This document shows, piece after piece, positions 63,201 to 64,000 of a DNA stretch of 64,000 nt; position 1 is the first letter of the stretch, and each line of letters starts with the position of its first letter. A model generated the notes under the pieces. The model did no database searches. It had not been told where the DNA came from and was given only the letters and a program-made list of their open reading frames with translations. The stretch is taken from NCBI RefSeq assembly GCF_001542625.1, contig NZ_CP016279.1:9982001-10046000 (forward strand), read 5' to 3'. The translations under genes and the position numbers were made by a program. The DNA comes from Streptomyces griseochromogenes (lineage in GTDB: Bacteria; Actinomycetota; Actinomycetes; Streptomycetales; Streptomycetaceae).

Positions 63201-64000
63201 GTGACGTTGAGCCCGGAGGTCTCCCGCCGCATCCGTGAGTACTGCCCGCGCCTCCCGCAAGCACGATGGGCACGGGTTGCCGACCAGGTGCGAGCAACCG
63301 TGGCGGCTGCCGCCCCGGCCACCTGCTACGAGGCGGGGCATCTGCTGCATGTGGTCGGACGGCTGGCCGTCTGGACCGACAGCGGCGGCCTGCCGCGGGA
63401 TCCGGGGGTGTGGCTGCGCACGGAGACGATCGACGCGTTCGTGCTGTCGGGTTGCGCGGGCATGGACGGCTCGACGGTGCAGACCTATCGGTCCTGGCTG
63501 CGCCGGGTGTGCGAGGCCCTGGTGTGGGTCGAGCGCGGGGAGGCTCCACCCGCACGGCTGTCCTCGCCCCGCGATCCGCAACCACCCTATGAACACGGGG
63601 AGTTGTCCCGACTGCGAGCCTGGACGGGACATCTTCCGGGTCGGGCCCGGGCGGACGGGCTCGCGCTGATGGCGTTGGGGGCCGGATGCGGCCTGGCCCC
63701 CGGAGAGGTCGTGCCCGTCCGCGGGGATCACGTCCGGGTCACCTCCAGCGGTGTCGCGGTGCTGGACGAGAACATGCTGGGGCGTCTGGTGGCCTGTCAC
63801 ACAAGGTGGGACAGTGTGCTGGCCGAGTTGGCCGTGGAGGCGGGTACGGGTTTCCTGTTCCGGCCGGGCCGGAAGGTGGCCGCGGCCAAGAACCTCGTCT
63901 CGTCCTGGCCCCAGCGACACCGGCCCCCGTCCGGTCTGCCGCCGCTGTCTGCCCGGCGCCTGCGCTCGACGTGGATCGTCGGCCTGCTGGCCGAGGGCAT
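63201..64000 (+). CDS. Integrase-like (tyrosine recombinase-fold) protein, 5' part
   Basis: An open frame runs from GTG 63201 to the window edge, 266 codons with no stop and native GC-rich codon bias. An N-terminal helical region (QTYRSWLRRVCEALVWVERG, SAM-like core-binding domain) is followed by LALMALGAGCGLAPGEVVPV, placed like the recombinase box I (normally …GLRxxEL…), and near the edge SARRLRSTWIVGLLAEG, placed like box II HxLRHT. The first catalytic Arg position holds Ala and the box II His is not kept. The Tyr region lies beyond the window. It may be a non-catalytic or repurposed integrase. Confidence 0.75.
   Translation, partial: MTLSPEVSRRIREYCPRLPQARWARVADQVRATVAAAAPATCYEAGHLLHVVGRLAVWTDSGGLPRDPGVWLRTETIDAFVLSGCAGMDGSTVQTYRSWLRRVCEALVWVERGEAPPARLSSPRDPQPPYEHGELSRLRAWTGHLPGRARADGLALMALGAGCGLAPGEVVPVRGDHVRVTSSGVAVLDENMLGRLVACHTRWDSVLAELAVEAGTGFLFRPGRKVAAAKNLVSSWPQRHRPPSGLPPLSARRLRSTWIVGLLAEG

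Overview
This is ordinary high-GC actinomycete chromosome, almost certainly Streptomyces. The evidence is the strong G/C bias at third codon positions, frequent GTG starts, and marker genes such as ssgE (an SsgA-like sporulation protein), a WhiJ-type XRE/DUF397/ATPase cluster, tamR-tam, an Rpf-domain protein next to ksgA-ispE-tatD, and a galTEK operon. From memory, the gene order follows the S. coelicolor core region that runs from glmU-prs-rplY-pth-ppc to pmt, ssgE and beyond. No rRNA, tRNA, CRISPR array or intact insertion sequence was seen.

Layout: (1) 0-3.5 kb, housekeeping genes on the + strand: glmU end, prs, rplY, pth and a membrane protein, closed by a 46-bp perfect palindrome. (2) 3.5-8.8 kb, ppc (minus), which carries a one-base frameshift in a G5 tract, then a fatty-acid desaturase coupled to a TetR gene. 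(3) 8.8-12.6 kb, a VOC protein and tam (minus) divergent from tamR, an orphan LuxR-type regulator, a GNAT protein and a Uma2 protein. (4) 12.6-18 kb, galT-galE-galK (minus) divergent from an SSS symporter and its small partner. (5) 18-26 kb, a degenerate response regulator, two paralogous PQQ-propeller membrane proteins, an ABC-F ATPase and an ankyrin/HEAT protein. (6) 26-34.5 kb, ispE, rsmA, rpf, tatD, a zinc-ribbon protein, rsmI and pmt. (7) 34.5-35.3 kb, a small cassette of two unknown overlapping genes flanked by a 25-bp copy of the pmt 3' end. (8) 35.4-42 kb, two MecA-like PBPs, ssgE and a Nur-box-preceded nickel/cobalt ECF transporter. (9) 42-51 kb, a serine hydrolase, DUF1876 protein, dehydrogenase, EamA transporter, lipoprotein, the DUF397/XRE/ATPase cluster, and MMPL with its TetR. 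(10) 51-59.4 kb, a tricorn-type protease, a Gln-rich small protein, and a BVMO-hydrolase-SDR operon divergent from merR. (11) 59.4-64 kb, an 18/36-bp tandem repeat array, xth, a GNAT protein, an XRE/membrane pair, and an accessory-looking end with a coiled-coil/winged-helix protein, an XRE regulator and a divergent integrase-like protein that runs off the window.

Functional themes: precursor metabolism (PRPP, PEP carboxylation, MEP isoprenoids, Leloir pathway), cell-envelope growth and sporulation (PBPs, SsgE, Rpf, Pmt), metal uptake, and many small local regulators whose operators can be read directly as inverted repeats. The features least explained by known biology are the pmt-end cassette, the 36-bp higher-order repeat beside xth, and the XRE/integrase-like locus at the right edge, where the integrase homologue appears to lack its first catalytic arginine.
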